From the NCBI GenBank assembly GCA_010645155.1, contig CM021317.1, forward strand, positions 5,593,123 to 5,657,122: 64,000 nucleotides of DNA. Reading direction: 5' to 3'. This DNA is from Tigriopus japonicus. Taxonomy: Eukaryota; Arthropoda; Copepoda; Harpacticoida; Harpacticidae. Under the pieces are notes generated by a model, which was given only the letters and a program-made list of their open reading frames with translations, did no database searches and had not been told where the DNA came from. Of the stretch, positions 46,767-59,404 are shown piece after piece (within the stretch, counting starts at the first letter, position 1; each line of letters begins with the position of its first letter). Both the position numbers and the translations under genes were made by a program.

Positions 46767-48399
46767 ATCCAGGCCAGTGATGGATACTATGTACAAAAAC
46801 GGACAAACAAAAGTAAAGACTAATTAATGTAAACCATAAAGGCGCACATAAAAGTGGAAAACGCGTAAATTTAGAAATATAAAAAGTGCAATATCAGATT
46901 CTAAAAAATGTGTTTTTTTTGTGACAAGGAGAGCTTATGCCCAAGAGAAAATAAGTTATGACGGGTAGGTTCAGCTGAAAATTGAAATATGTTTTCTGTC
47001 CAGAAGGGTAAATTTGATCAATAATAGCCAGGCCAGAAAACGAACCTTTACTAGTAAGTCATGTAAAGTGATGTAATCCCGTTATTGGTATGAAAATGAA
47101 ATACATTCTTCCGTTCGCAAAGCGACCTAAAAAGTTTATTGCTCAGTAAATTATTTCAACGAACTCGAAAGTTGAGACTTCTTCAGATAGTTAATTGAAA
47201 ACGGTGTTTGTGAGAGCTCAGGAAGAAATGCTATGGAGGTTCCTATGTCTTGGCAACAGCACATTGCAATCACTAAATCTGTTTTGTTGACTGTTTATGC
47301 ATCTGGCCATTTTATTTCTTACGAAATTTTGAGCGCAAATTATAATTTGTTTGTCTGGTCAGTGCATAATTAAAGGGATAAGGGAAACTGTCCTTCCCTC
47401 GTTTGAGAAATACGTCGTTAAATCCTCGGAAGGTCAAACTTTCTGGCTCATCCAGTCAGTCTGAAATTCATGTCCTGCATGTACTGTAGTAGTGATTCCT
47501 CTTTTTTTCTTCTATTCAATCACAACAAATCTGATCTAAGATGGGCCCCAACCAACCACTTCCTAGCGATTTCCACAGCAGATGGGCGATTGTCGATCTA
47601 TTGATCATTCCAGCTTAATCCCACTTTACATTTTCAGTCCGACATTGCAGAGCATGTCGGGAAATAAATATACTTGATTACTTGTCCTTTTCTTTTGGCT
47701 GACTTTTCCCTGGGAAAGTTGGCCTTGTCTGCATAGTGAGAATGATGAGTTTCTTCTACTCGCAGTTTTTTCCCATCAACATTTCAAACCAAGAATACGA
47801 GTTGGAATTGGCTGGTTGTCGAATCCTCTTTCTTTGGACAGTTTACTTTCCTTGATATCAAAGATGATGGATGCTCTTTCGATAAGACAACTTGGAATCA
47901 ATCGCTTAGTGGGGTATGCTGTTAGCTAGTAGCAAGCATGCTACTTGCTTCATCGAGTGAGTGAGCCCTTCTTCTTCTATACTTCTCTGGGAACGGCTTG
48001 CTTATCAAGCTAACACGGGATTACAGAAGTACAAATGAACCAATCATCTCATGATTATTAAAAACTCAGGGGTCAAAATGAAATGGCCAGGAAAATGTTG
48101 GCGTTCGTAAGGAGTTTACCCAACCCAATTTGCATTCGAAATATTTTCCAGCAACTTTGATACAACTAAAGTCTTCTTTCTTCGTCCAAGGAGCCTGCTT
48201 GAGCTGCTCCATCAGTCCATCCAGCAAGCAAGCCAGCTTTTGAGGTCTCAAATCCTGGAGACGGGCACAATCTTTGCAACAGAAAACGGTCTCCCCTCCA
48301 ATTTTGAGCGAGAAAACGCTCAATCTAAGAGTCTGAGCCAACCCTAGGAGCTCTACTCTAGAAGAGAAGCCAAATCCTCAGCTAAAACACTGTCGAAGT
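46767..48399. other. Intergenic upstream of the poly-Q zinc-finger gene
   Basis: Mostly unique DNA. A 91-codon minus-strand frame at 48066-48341 has some protein-like look (CCKDCARL) but starts at TTG and lacks clear splice sites, so it is not called. Confidence 0.4.
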
Positions 48400-50763
48400 G
48401 AGGTTCGCTCGAGCAATGTGTTGTCCTTGACAAGTGGGTATTTGGTTGCAATGGACCTCTTTCAAGATTCTTTCTGTCCCGGGCCGCCCGAGGCTATTCT
48501 CTATGGCTTGGCCACTGGCCATCATAATGCCAATGTTCTTCTTCTTCTACATCGGCGTCGGCGGCGTCTTCCTCCTTTTTGGCCGTCGTCATTGTACTCA
48601 TGTAGTGGTGTTGACCGTCGCCGTCCTGGACGTGGAGGACGTCTTCGTATTCCACAAGCCAGCGATAGATGGATGGACAGTGCTTCTTCCTTGGCTTGGA
48701 CTTGTTCTTCGTTTGCCTTCTTCTTCTTCTTCTTCTTCTTTTTTCCTTCCCGCGAGGAGGCTCCTTCTTGTTCTCTTCTTCGTCTTGTGAGCACCCCTGT
48801 CAATGAGTAAGGAGGCTAGTACGTACGTAGTATAGAGTAGAGTCCAAGCGATCCGAGTGACACGAGGAAAGAAAGCGAAAGAGCCAACCCTCGGACGTTG
48901 GCCGTCCGACGGACAGAAATGCGAACACGAGCTGATGGACGTTGCTGTTTTCCTCTTTGGCTTCCGAGCACTACATGCTACATACATTCTGGAGATACGC
49001 ACGCACTGCCCGGCTACTGTATAGGGCTTTGGACATCAGGATAGAGCTCGCACTTTGCTTATTTGGGGACGGGCACAATTCCGCAGAGGTAGAGTCGAGT
49101 AGTGGTGGTAAGAGGAACGTAGACCGGACTAGCAAATGAAGGAACGGACTCGGGAGTGAACGGGCCAAAGACCGCAGAAGGAGAAGTAGAGGGAACGCTC
49201 GAAGGAAAGAACGAACGAACGAACAAACGAACGAAAGACCGAAAAGGAGAACGACCCACCACCGTTCATCAAAGCCAGTGTTCACGAAAGAGAAGGAAGA
49301 GTGGAAAACAGAAGAACGGGGGAAGGAGGGAGAGAGAAAGAAAGAGAAAAAGAGAGAAGGAAGAGGGACACTGGGCAGAGGAAGAAGAGGAGCGGTAGGA
49401 ATTTAGAATGTATTGGAATCTTACTGACCACTGGGCAGGTTGCATCCAGAGTTGGGCTGCAAATGTTCAGAGGAGCGTTCACTTAGTTTGCTGTCCAAGG
49501 GATGTTGGCGCTCGTTCGTTCGTTCCTCGTTCCTCGTGAGGAAAGACCTGCCGGGGAAGGTGGCACGAACTTGGACGAACCCGAGTCAAAAGGAGAACGG
49601 GGGACTAGCATGGGGAAAGACGACATTCTAGATGGAGTAGTAGTAAAAGAAGTAGTAGTACTACTACTACTCCTACTAGTAGTTGTAGTAAGTAGTGAAT
49701 GCCACTACACGCAGCTCGTTCGTTCGGACACAAGTAGTAGCCCGTTGAGGTCTCGTAGCTGTACTTGTCTTTCTTCAGCTGGAAAGACGACGTTTCCAAC
49801 ACATTGTAGGGGTGGCGGTGGTGGTGGTAGCAGTAATACTACTACACTACTCCTGCTATACTTTTACTACAAGTTGTAGTCGTTGTAATGGGCAATATAG
49901 AGTTAACATAGAACCTGCTGCTTGAGTGGAGGAACGGGGGAAACAAGAGGACGAACGACGAAAAAGAGGAGAAGCAAAGGCAGAAGTAGTAGCTGAAGAA
50001 GGAGAAGGAGGAGGAGAGGAAGAAGGAGGTGGTGATGGTGGTGGTGGTGGTGATGATGGTGAAGTTGGCTGTGGCAATGGTGGTGGTGGACTGACTGTCC
50101 AAGAGGTTCTGACCGTCCGTCCGAAAGAGAGGGAACAACGACGGACGGCGATGAGATTGTAGAAAACGCCGACGACGCACGAGATTTCTTGAGCACTCAC
50201 TGGGTGTCAGTGAAATTTTTGGACTCAGTCTCAAACGCGAGAACCTTGGAATGGAGCCTAAATTCACAGTGATCCACGACGGCGTCTTTTTCGTCTGAAC
50301 CAGTGTCCTTTACGATTATTTGAAGCCTAGCCAAAAAGATAGGCTCGTGCCATAATTAGGGTTCAGCAATGCCCATCAGATCCTTAGCTATCCCAGGTTC
50401 ACTGTGACGTGGTGGTGGCGGTGTTGGTGGTGTTGGTGGTGGACCAGGGGAGGAAAAGGAGGAAGAGGTGGAAATGTTAGTGAACAAGGTGCTTTTAGTG
50501 GAGGACAGGGGGAGGAGGAATCAAAAATATACGACCGAACCATGTGCCATATAACATAAAACAACAACAACAACAACTTCGTCTACTACTACAACATCTA
50601 CCACTACTAGTCAGTCACTCATACATTCGCTCATTACTACTCACTTACTCAATCAAACAATCAAACAGATTACAAGAACTACCTACCTACCTACCAATCT
50701 ACCAACCAACCAACCAACCAACCAAACAAGCTCTACCATTCCTCAAGCCTTACCCCAGAGAGC
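48400..50763 (+). promoter_or_regulatory. Simple-repeat-rich 5' flank / leader of the poly-Q zinc-finger gene
   Basis: GC-richer block filled with short tandem repeats: CTT near 48718-48745, TACGTACGTAG near 48820, AACG near 49205-49230, GTA/TAC triplets at 49639-49690 and around 49835-49880, GGT near 50026-50055, CAA near 50562-50576, and CTAC and CCAA runs at 50681-50726. Reading frames are low complexity on both strands. This looks like promoter plus 5'UTR; the start site is not determinable by eye. Confidence 0.45.
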
Positions 50764-53288
50764 ATGCAATTTCAAACGACAGACCATGACTTCAGATCGA
50801 GACTCGGGCCTGGATCAGGAGGAGGAGGAGGATTGCTGGCCAACGGAATGATGGGCTCCAATGTCATGCCTCCTACCTCGAATCATCTTGATCAAGAGGA
50901 GGGCTCTTCCGAGGACATTTGGGACTTGGATAGCCACACGGTGAAACGGTACAGTGTCATACCCACCACGCCACACTTTGAGTATGGCAATGGGGCTTCC
51001 ATAGGGGGAATGTTAGGTGATCATGGAAAGGCTGGCGAAGGACCTCTGATTTGGTCGGATGACGACCGATGTAGTGGGGGTCATATTAATAGTGTTAGTG
51101 ACCTTCACCGCTCGCGATTTCGTCCCAGTTATGCCAATTATGGAAGTCCACAACAACAGCCCCACCCCCAGCAACCGTCTCTCCATCACGGGCACGAGCA
51201 TGCGCCTTCGTCGTTGTATGCTCCTTCCCATTACAACGCCGCAAGTAACCCAGTAGCTTCCGTACCGTCGCCCTCCACTCCCAAGTGGCAATCGTCTGGG
51301 GCACCTGTGTCTGACAAAGAGGAAACCAAGAAATCAAAATCATATCAGTGCAATGCTTGTGACAAGTGGTTCACTAGCTCTGGTCATCTGAAGCGACATT
51401 ACAATACTACCTTGCACAAAAATGCCATGCGCCACAGGGCGCAATCTCATACCAGTGCGGAGGGTGTATCCCCGTCGTTAAGTAATTACTCGACCGCCAC
51501 GAACAATTCAATGTCTCCACACTGTTTTGACGAACACAGTATTAATAATCAGAAGAGTTTCGATTGTACTCCTACCTCGCTCCACAATAACAGCAGCCAC
51601 TTCAATCCTTCGCACGATCTACTTCATACCTCAGTTACGTCACCGAATGTTCCTATTAGCCCCTCTTCGTCATCACCCAGTTCGAACCCGGCAACTCCCA
51701 CAACCGGGAATGCCACTTCCAATGCCGTAACCCCATCCTCTGTGGGTTCTAATCACATGGGGCCTGATAATGGAAGTGGCAATGTGCAATCCACGCACCT
51801 AGACGGAGGAGAAAACGCCTCGAATTTCTTCTTTGACCGCAGCAATAGCAACGAACCACAACAGCAACAACCACAACAACAGCAACAGCAGCAGCAACAA
51901 CAACAACCACAACAACAGCAACCCACCATGCAAGACTTGACCTTCTCGCAGCAAGTTCACATGAGTACAAAGCTAGCTGCGAGCCGATGCAACTCTACCA
52001 ACTCGTCATTAGCCACCGAATATAATCAAAATATGAAAGTGCAAATGAACTCTCAAACCTCCCACCCCTGTATATACACTCCCCCTCCATCCAGACCCTT
52101 GTCCAATATGAATCTAAATCAGCAGCAGCAGCAGCAACAACAACAAAACAATAATTCCTCCTCTCAATCTTATCTAAGTGCCAGCCCCTCACCCCAAGTG
52201 AGCGGGTTGTACTCCTTAGATCCTTACCACCATTCTGTCAACACAAACCAGCAACAACAACAGCAAGCCCTTCACCTGCAGCAGCAACAACAACAACAAC
52301 ATAACTCTACAGGAGAGAGCTCTTCGAATCTTCAGTCCCTCCAGACGAGAACCGATGCCCTACATTCAAGCCATCATCAGTCCTGTCCACCCAACAGTTA
52401 TTCAGAAAATATGCTCTCAGCCCCATCGGACATGTATCACGTGCAATACGGAAGTTATGACTATGGTAACATGGACGAGTATAACTCGACCGCCGTGTAC
52501 GGCATCAATGCTGGTAATGGCACGGGATATGGTGGTGCTCAATTAGGTTTGAATCCAGGATTTACGGGGAACATTGACGACGATTATGCTCTGATGGATA
52601 AACTCAACCCGCAACAAAAGACTCTCGATGTGAAACCGGCCATGTCCGGGCAGGAATCTGCATCGCATGGGAGTCCGTCGTCAAATGACGCAGGACTAGG
52701 AGAGTACAAGTGCAATGACTGCAACAAAGTGTTTACGAGAATCTGCTATCTGAAGCAGCATAATAAGAGCTTCCATAATGGAGAGAAACCGTACAAGTGC
52801 GGCCAATGTGGCAAGAGATTTCCGGTGGAAATGCTTTACCAGGTAAAAAATCTGCTTGCAATAAAATGGCTAGGTTTTTCATCTCAATTTTGAAGAGCAA
52901 AAAGGGATACCTTCTTTGGGTGTTTATACCAATCTTTAAAACCATCGTCAGATATCCAATCTAAAGCAGATTAGAGTTCTTTAAAGCACCTTCCAAAACG
53001 AGTTATGCCCCCACAAAGAAGCCGGTGATAAGTGTTTTGATTTGAAGCTAATCGTGGATGATCTGATTTCAGGAACACCTGGCAAAGCATGCAGGGGACA
53101 AACCCTACAAATGTGATGTTTGTCCGAAGCAATTCAACCACAAGACAGATCTCAGGCGACATATGTGCTTGCACACTGGAGAAAAGCCCTTTTCTTGCGA
53201 TGTTTGCGGAAAAGGGTTCATCAGAGAAGATCGCATGATAAAACATTCAGATACGCATAAAAAGAAGCAACCGTTGATGATTCAGTAA
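50764..53288 (+). CDS. Poly-Q C2H2 zinc-finger protein, 2 exons
   Basis: Probable nuclear transcription factor. Exons 50764-52842 and 53073-53288 join in phase 0 (CAG|GTAAAA ... TTTCAG|GAA) for 764 aa. A lone finger at about 194-218 ([10 protein letters not shown]) has unusual H-X5-H spacing and precedes a long Ser/Asn/Pro/Gln-rich linker with several poly-Q runs. A C-terminal cluster of four fingers starts at about 648: YKCNDC, YKCGQC, YKCDVC and FSCDVC, the last three joined by TGEKP-like linkers. The intron cuts finger 3 before its histidines (EHLAKH). The protein ends [10 protein letters not shown] do not recognise the orthologue with certainty. The start is the first ATG after repeat-rich leader DNA. 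Confidence 0.85.
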
Positions 53289-53334
53289 TTGAGATCTTGT
53301 TGACATATTGACTAAAATAATTGAAACTGAGCTT

Positions 53335-53340
53335 AATAAA
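53335..53340 (+). terminator. Poly(A) signal of the poly-Q zinc-finger gene
   Basis: AATAAA 47 bp after the stop codon suggests a short 3'UTR. Confidence 0.55.
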
Positions 53341-53969
53341 ACAAGTTACGAGTTAATCAATGCGAGCTGATAAGATTCTGGAGTTGTCACCTTTGAGACA
53401 AATCATAAAGCGTGATGAGCGGAACCTTATAGATTGAATTAATTGGTTGTGTTTAAATACCAAAGCTACTACAAGAAAATTAGAGATAAGTGTTGCGCCA
53501 CGGTCTCCCTGATAACTCCCGATCATGGACACGTTCACTTCTTAGATAAATAGCCATTCATACAGACAATAAACCAGTAGTAGTTCAGTCTCTTATCTAG
53601 ATCTAACTCTCTCATAGCTAGTATATGTTGAGATCCCTACACTTGTGACATCACTGAAGTATGAAGTGCAAATTAATGATCTCTTTTATACCTCCATTTC
53701 GTTCGACGATCGCTTTTGTTTTGCGAACGAATTCGTACGTTTTGTTTTTTTCTGAGATCTGTGGGTGTAAAGCAGAAACGATTTTTCTACGATTCGTAAG
53801 CGCACCTTAGGTACTAGAATAACACTTGCTTTTTAGCAAGAAGCTTAAACTTAACTTGGTCAAACTGACATCTTTCAAGGAACGTCCATATATTCTTAAT
53901 AGACAATAATTTAGCACATTGTTTTTTCAAACGAATTTTGTTTGACCATGAGAAGATACTTAAGATCAT

Positions 53970-54240
53970 ACTGCGAGTGGTAAAACAGGGCCTTTGGTTG
54001 TGCTGAATTGGTCAACCCATTTTGGTACATTCAAGTCATTTCAATTTTTGCGTGTATTTGATAAGTCTAGGTCCCTGGAAATGATCGCCATTTTACATTT
54101 TTTAGGTACCTCTGCTTGCACCTGGTTGATGAAATGGTCAGTTTATCGGGTAGAAAACGAGACATACAGTATAAAATCATAGTGTTAGGAAGAAGCATTT
54201 TACGTATACCTATACGTATTGCCAATTCCATTTTTCAAAA
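53970..54240. repeat. Diverged copy of the foldback repeat at 16283
   Basis: GATCATACTGCGAGTGGTAA, then GTGCTGAATTGGTCAACCCA and CGGGTAGAAAACGAGACATA align by eye with 16318-16560. Only the left part is found; the inverted right arm is missing. Confidence 0.5.
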
Positions 54241-55249
54241 TCGAGCTCACTTTGCACGTCACAAGCCCTAAAACTCACAACTTCTTGTTGATTTGAAGCC
54301 ACAACTTCAGAAAAATAACACTGCACTTCGAATTCTTTTTGTGTCTAAATATCAACCATTGCTCCAAATGTTTGATTAGAAAAAGGCTAAAGCAAATAGA
54401 CAAGACTTCAAGCTTGAAATAAAAACTGTTGAATTGAAGACAGAATGAGTAACCTCAGTTGGAAAACTTTGATAAGAAGGCTCCTGAAGAATTGGCGCCC
54501 TTTTTAGGCCGTCTGAATTAGGGTGGAGGCGGCAATGGAACATAATCCGGCCAAGTCGAATATTCAATTCGCATTACTTTTGCCATTACGCCTTTCACTC
54601 TTGCAGAAACATGTTAATTCAGAAAAAGACTATTCTGATGCCCAAAAATTCCTGTGGTCCATTGACCTTGCTTAATACAGGTTGAAGTGATTGGAATCTA
54701 ATTATTCTTAGAAAAGATGTTGGGGGTCAAATCACCGTGATAGCCTCATTTACAGTGATTGGCAGAATTACCAACCGTTAATTGTGGTAATGAAGAAAAA
54801 GCTAATCAGAGTTTCAAGACAACAAACATGCATTGCTGTTCCTTTAACAAGGAGGAATTAGGACAAACTCCGATGCCATTGCTAAAGTAGAGATTAAGCT
54901 TCCAAGATTTAAGTTTATTTTGGAAACTAATTCCATCGGTGAACAAGACGTAAACCAATGACAAATTAGTATTTAAATTTTCATTCAGGGCATACGACTT
55001 CGTTTGTCAACCCTAAACATCAAGCGCTTACCTTCAACTCCTTAACCAAGCGAATTAAAACATGTTGAACTAAACATTTTGAGGGATGGGGCAAACCTCG
55101 AAAAGATGCATACCGAAGAAAGCACACCAGTTTAAAGATAAACTAAGCCTTATTGTTGGCGCCGGTATTTAAAAAAATCTCTTAAATCGGTTTGGCTTTG
55201 GTGATAATCACTGATGGAAAGCGTTAAATATTTTTCTCTTTTGTGGGTT
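54241..55249. other. Intergenic, nothing supported
   Basis: Between the diverged foldback copy and the broken LINE; no coding or repeat structure found. Confidence 0.5.
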
Positions 55250-57540
55250 GCGGATTTTTTATTACCGCTACAAGGAATGGGATTCCCTGTTAAAAAGTTG
55301 ATCATTACCTGTACTACCGGTGCATAAAATTTAAAATTAACATATATATTATATTTGGTCTACCAACGAATAACTGTTGGCAGATCTGCACAACCCTTTG
55401 ATAATTGGTTGATCAGGAATAGTATTTAAAAAAATTGTCCAATCCTGCCTTAAGTGATGTTAGAGCATTAGCTCCATCATATTTCCGACGAAGACTAATG
55501 GGCAAAAGGTTGAAAAATGAAGGACCCCGATAAAGAAGAGAGGAGGACTTCATTGTTCGAACTAGCCTCGATTCCTTGGGATTTTGAGGTGCTCTCAGAG
55601 CAAAAGTAAAACCTCTACGGTCGCTACAGCTGACCTCAAATCCTGGGTTGGGACAGAGCCTATGAATGCTTTTGAAAACATCCAGTATCAGATACCTTTC
55701 ATACCTTCTCTGAATATTGTACAGCCCTAACTTCTGGAGCCTCTCCCAATACGAGAGCTCTCTCATTCCTGTGATGTTCCGAGTAGTGATGGACCGAAAG
55801 TGCTTTCGGACGAAATTTCGGTTTCGGTTTCGGTTATGCCTACCGAAAGCAGACATGCACTGCAAAGGATTGAGTTTGTCAACAAAACCGAAAAAAAAAA
55901 TTCGTCCAAAAACCTCTGAAATTTAAGTTTCCCGATTTTTCAAAATTTGCGACTCTCCAACATCCAGCAATTTAATCTTAAGGTGAATTTTGCAATTAAA
56001 CAATTTTGTAGCCAGCTGCCTTCGGTTTCGGTTTTGGTTAAGCCCTCTTTCGGCCGAAACTATCGGTTTCGGTTATGAGCTCTTTCGGTCCATCACTACT
56101 TCCTAGTGAAGCATCTTTGGACCTGCTCGACCTTTTGCAAACCTGCCGAACTCATTGGAGCCCAAATGGATGAGGCATATTCAAGATGAGGCAGAACAAT
56201 CGACTTGTTCAGAGTTAGCATCGTAATACTATCTCTGGACTTGAAAGTGCGATAGATACAGCCACACGTTTGAAATACCTTCCCCACTTTTAACCGGATA
56301 TGCTCATCGAATTTCCCATCATCTTGGATGACAACTCCAAAATCCTTCATAGACAATATCACAACCTCAGTTGTCTTTGAGCGCAACATCTAATTTTGAC
56401 GCCCCATACGTCGTTGTGCGGAATTTCATCCCGTTCAATGCCATATTACTCTGGCCAACCCAAGGGTAGACTTTCTCCAAGTCCTCAACTAAACATTTTG
56501 AGTCCCGACCATTCCTTCCATGGTCGGAACTAATTTTGTGTCACCGGCATATGAAGAAATACTGGCTTTCGTTCTAAACTTCTGGAGAGGAGCAATAAAG
56601 AGAATAAACAGGAGCGGACCTAAAATTGAACCTTGTGGAACAACTGACTTGACATCATACATGCCACTAAATGATCCTTCAACCTTGAAGGTCGGAGACC
56701 TTCCTAATAAAGTAGGAGAATACAGGGGCAAGAATTTGTGAGCACTTCATCAGAAACTGAGATGTCACACCATTGGGTCCAGGAGAACTCGAGAGCTCTT
56801 GATGGTCTCAAAAGCATCTTGATCTGTGATTACTACACGTAGATCCTCCAATCGATTATCTTGACTATCAATGCCAGCCTCATAAACAACATTACTAGTG
56901 TCATGGCCTGCTCTGCCTACCCTTTTTGGAATAAAATATCCACTTGAGAACTGATATCTAAGCATATTGGCTATAGCTTCATCATCATTGACTGTTTTAC
57001 CATCAACCTCAAATGGTCTTCCTGGATGCTTCATTTTTCTCTTTATATTTGCAAAGGAGAAAAATGCCGTTGGATTAGTCTTAACCTCCTGAGTAACTCT
57101 ACTTTCCTTCTCTAACTGATCGGAATCAATGGAGGCCCTAATCTTTGATTGGAACACATCCAATTTGCTTTGGAGTCTGGCTACAACAAATGGATTTGAA
57201 GTACGTCGAAGTCTACTGTATTTGAAATCTGACAACTCCTTTTGAACAATTTCTTTCTAACCTTTGGAATTCTAGACAATGGCCCACCTTTTGGCACCGT
57301 TTCTGGAATACACGGAGACAAACAAACCTCCTGAAAAATGGAAATCAGCCTATTTATGGCATCATCTATGGATGGTTCCTGCTTCTGAATGGAGATCAAG
57401 TCCAACTCTTCCAATCTTTCAACAATAAGAGGCCAATGTTCCTCTTTGAATTTGAACTTCGCCAGACCCACCTTTTGAGCAGGTTCAACTCTAGAGCTCG
57501 CCGGCTTTTGAGTAATGGTCGACCCTATTACCTACCCTAT
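55250..57540 (-). pseudogene. Broken jockey/CR1-like LINE
   Basis: Minus-strand pieces in order: N-terminal RT-upstream segments (57471-57181 and 57235-56765, joined by a frameshift), a piece with VPQGSILGPLLFILFI (56731-56489), a C-terminal piece (56389-56096) and the last piece (55865-55413), then the shared 3' tail at 55253-55300. The RT fingers/palm part between the first and second blocks is missing. The catalytic YADD box reads YAGD. A MITE (55784-56098) splits the end. The element cannot be active; no start or endonuclease domain is visible. Confidence 0.85.
55784..56098. mobile_element. hAT-type MITE, copy 3 (315 bp), nested in a LINE
   Basis: Same TIR family as 175-517. It splits the LINE coding remnant on the minus strand: one part ends before it (56389-56101) and the next starts after it (to 55413). 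Flanking octamers GTTCCGAG and CTTCCTAG agree at 6 of 8. It therefore arrived after the LINE. Confidence 0.85.
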
Positions 57541-57659
57541 TAATGCTTAATTTTTGTCTGAGGGACAAACTATGGTTGAGTTATTGCAGACCAATATTTC
57601 CCTATTTTCTAAAATGAATGAATTCCAAGTATCTTAGATGGCAGGTGCTTTCAACGAAG

Positions 57660-57735
57660 TAAGAAGGTTTTTTTATGTTAGGGCTAATGGATTCGATCCC
57701 TGATCTCCTATGTACAGCAGATCTTCCCCGGTCTA
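57660..57735 (+). mobile_element. SINE remnant with B-box-like motif
   Basis: GGATTCGATCCCTGATCTCC resembles the B-box end of the SINE at 46074 (GGTTCGATCCCAGGTCTCC). Little else is left. Confidence 0.35.
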
Positions 57736-58805
57736 CTGACTACTTTTTGTGCCCCAAATTTTTATCAGTCTAGAACGCAACAAAATTACATTTAGTTTAA
57801 CTTTGTTAAAAATAAAGATGAAGAGGTGAGGCTGCAGTTATCAATTTAGAACACACTGACGGACTTTAGATCGAACTACCATGTTGTTTCAAGCACATGT
57901 GTTTCCAAGCAAATTTATCCGCAGTAGATGTGGTCAAGCAGTAACAATGGCTCAAAAGCGAAATTGATCTTATGAAAGCTGTAGAAGCTAATCATATTAG
58001 AATAGGTTTTGGTCTTGCTAGAGTTAAAATGAAAAGAGTGACCATTTGCGTTGTTGCTCAACCGGCAAAAATTTTTGCGACAGAAGTTTCAGGAAAGGTT
58101 AAAGCGTTGGTCTCAAAGCAAAGGACAAAACTGTTGTGAGGTTGTGTGACTCTGTCATGCTAATTTTCGCCAGTTTTTGCCTCCTTGAACTTCAAGAAAA
58201 AAAATCACAAGTTGAACGTTGAAATTGAGTTTTTCGTGCATCTACCTGAATACAGACTATTTTCTAACTTTATTCATTAATACCAGCTTCAGAGCAAAAT
58301 AGACAAATAGAATGATTCTTTTGGAGAGCGTGGCTTTGTGTTCGTTGAAAAATGACCCTGGTGGTCAAAAACAGTGGCTTTACTTTATATTCTTGCAAAA
58401 TGATAAATACCGTGGTTCCAAACGGTTGGTTTGTCATGGTTTTAACCATGGGACTTTGAAATGAAAATTTGTTAAGTGATAATGAGAGAACATAAGAAAT
58501 CTGCACTAAAACAGATTACTTTTAAAGAAATCGTATCAAGAATGCTTCCTTTCCAAGACAAAAGCGGCAATTTTCAATGCCGCAACTTATTTGCATGAGT
58601 ATTGAGAGGATTTTCATTTATTCCTGTTTGGCCAATTCTAGCCCCTTTTGATGTTTATGTCATCCCAAGTTTTATGTTTTAAAAGTAATTCAAGCTCACC
58701 CAAAAACATTTCAAGGATGGATTGTATGCATTCTTATTGCGCAAACAACTGAAATTCCGGTTTCCCCAACCAAGACCAGATTTTTTGCATTACCTGTTTC
58801 TTATA
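57736..58805. other. Intergenic, nothing supported
   Basis: AT-rich; a 78-codon minus-strand frame at 58270-58506 has no domain. Confidence 0.45.
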
Positions 58806-59199
58806 CCAGGTGTTGCAAAAGAAACGGAACGCCTAACTATGTATATTGTCAGTAACTCGTGGTTAAAACCATATATGAACCTCACCTTCATTGCCCATGA
58901 TTGGTCAAATACTTGGCCTGCAGAGTCAGAAAAAGCCATTTGCCCAAGTTCAATATTTAAGCGACGACATTTTTCCCGTGAAGGGTCAGGTCTGAAAAAT
59001 AGCGTTCGTGACTTCGTTTTTTCACTCTCTTGCGAAATTTGGCTAAAATCGAAAACAAGGCGTATAAAGAGAATAAACCATATTGATCTTAAGAATTGTT
59101 AACTGACGCATCCTCTTGGGCTTTATACATTTTTCTGAGATAAACCATTTCCGAGTTACGGACATGGTTTCCTGTTCAGCTTTTTATTGAATCACCCGG
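58806..59199. mobile_element. Probable mariner-type MITE (394 bp)
   Basis: Ends CCAGGTGTTGCAAAAGAAA and, inverted, CCGGGTGATTCAATAAAAA, flanked by TA on both sides. Weaker inner similarity GTAACTCG near both ends. It overlaps most of a 126-codon frame. Confidence 0.55.
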
Positions 59200-59265
59200 T
59201 AATCATACTTGTGATGGACTACCCCCTAAAATAAAATAAATAAAAGTCTTCAAAAGGTATTGCGA

Positions 59266-59271
59266 TTTATT
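59266..59271 (-). terminator. Poly(A) signal of the four-TM gene
   Basis: AATAAA on - lies 134 bp past the stop codon. Confidence 0.5.
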
Positions 59272-59404
59272 TCTAATAGTTATGGCACAAGACACTTGAT
59301 TACTGTTGAGTGTTACACATAATGCGGGTTATGTTGAGAGTCATAATGAATTATTCTTGTAAATAGTTGACAAGGAAAAGTTAATTGAAGTCCATGTAGA
59401 TCAG

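Noticed and set aside
48066..48341. 91-codon minus-strand frame with cysteines
   Set aside because: TTG start and no convincing splice sites or homology; left uncalled.
58722..59102. 126-codon plus-strand frame
   Set aside because: Mostly inside a probable mariner-type MITE; no transposase motif.
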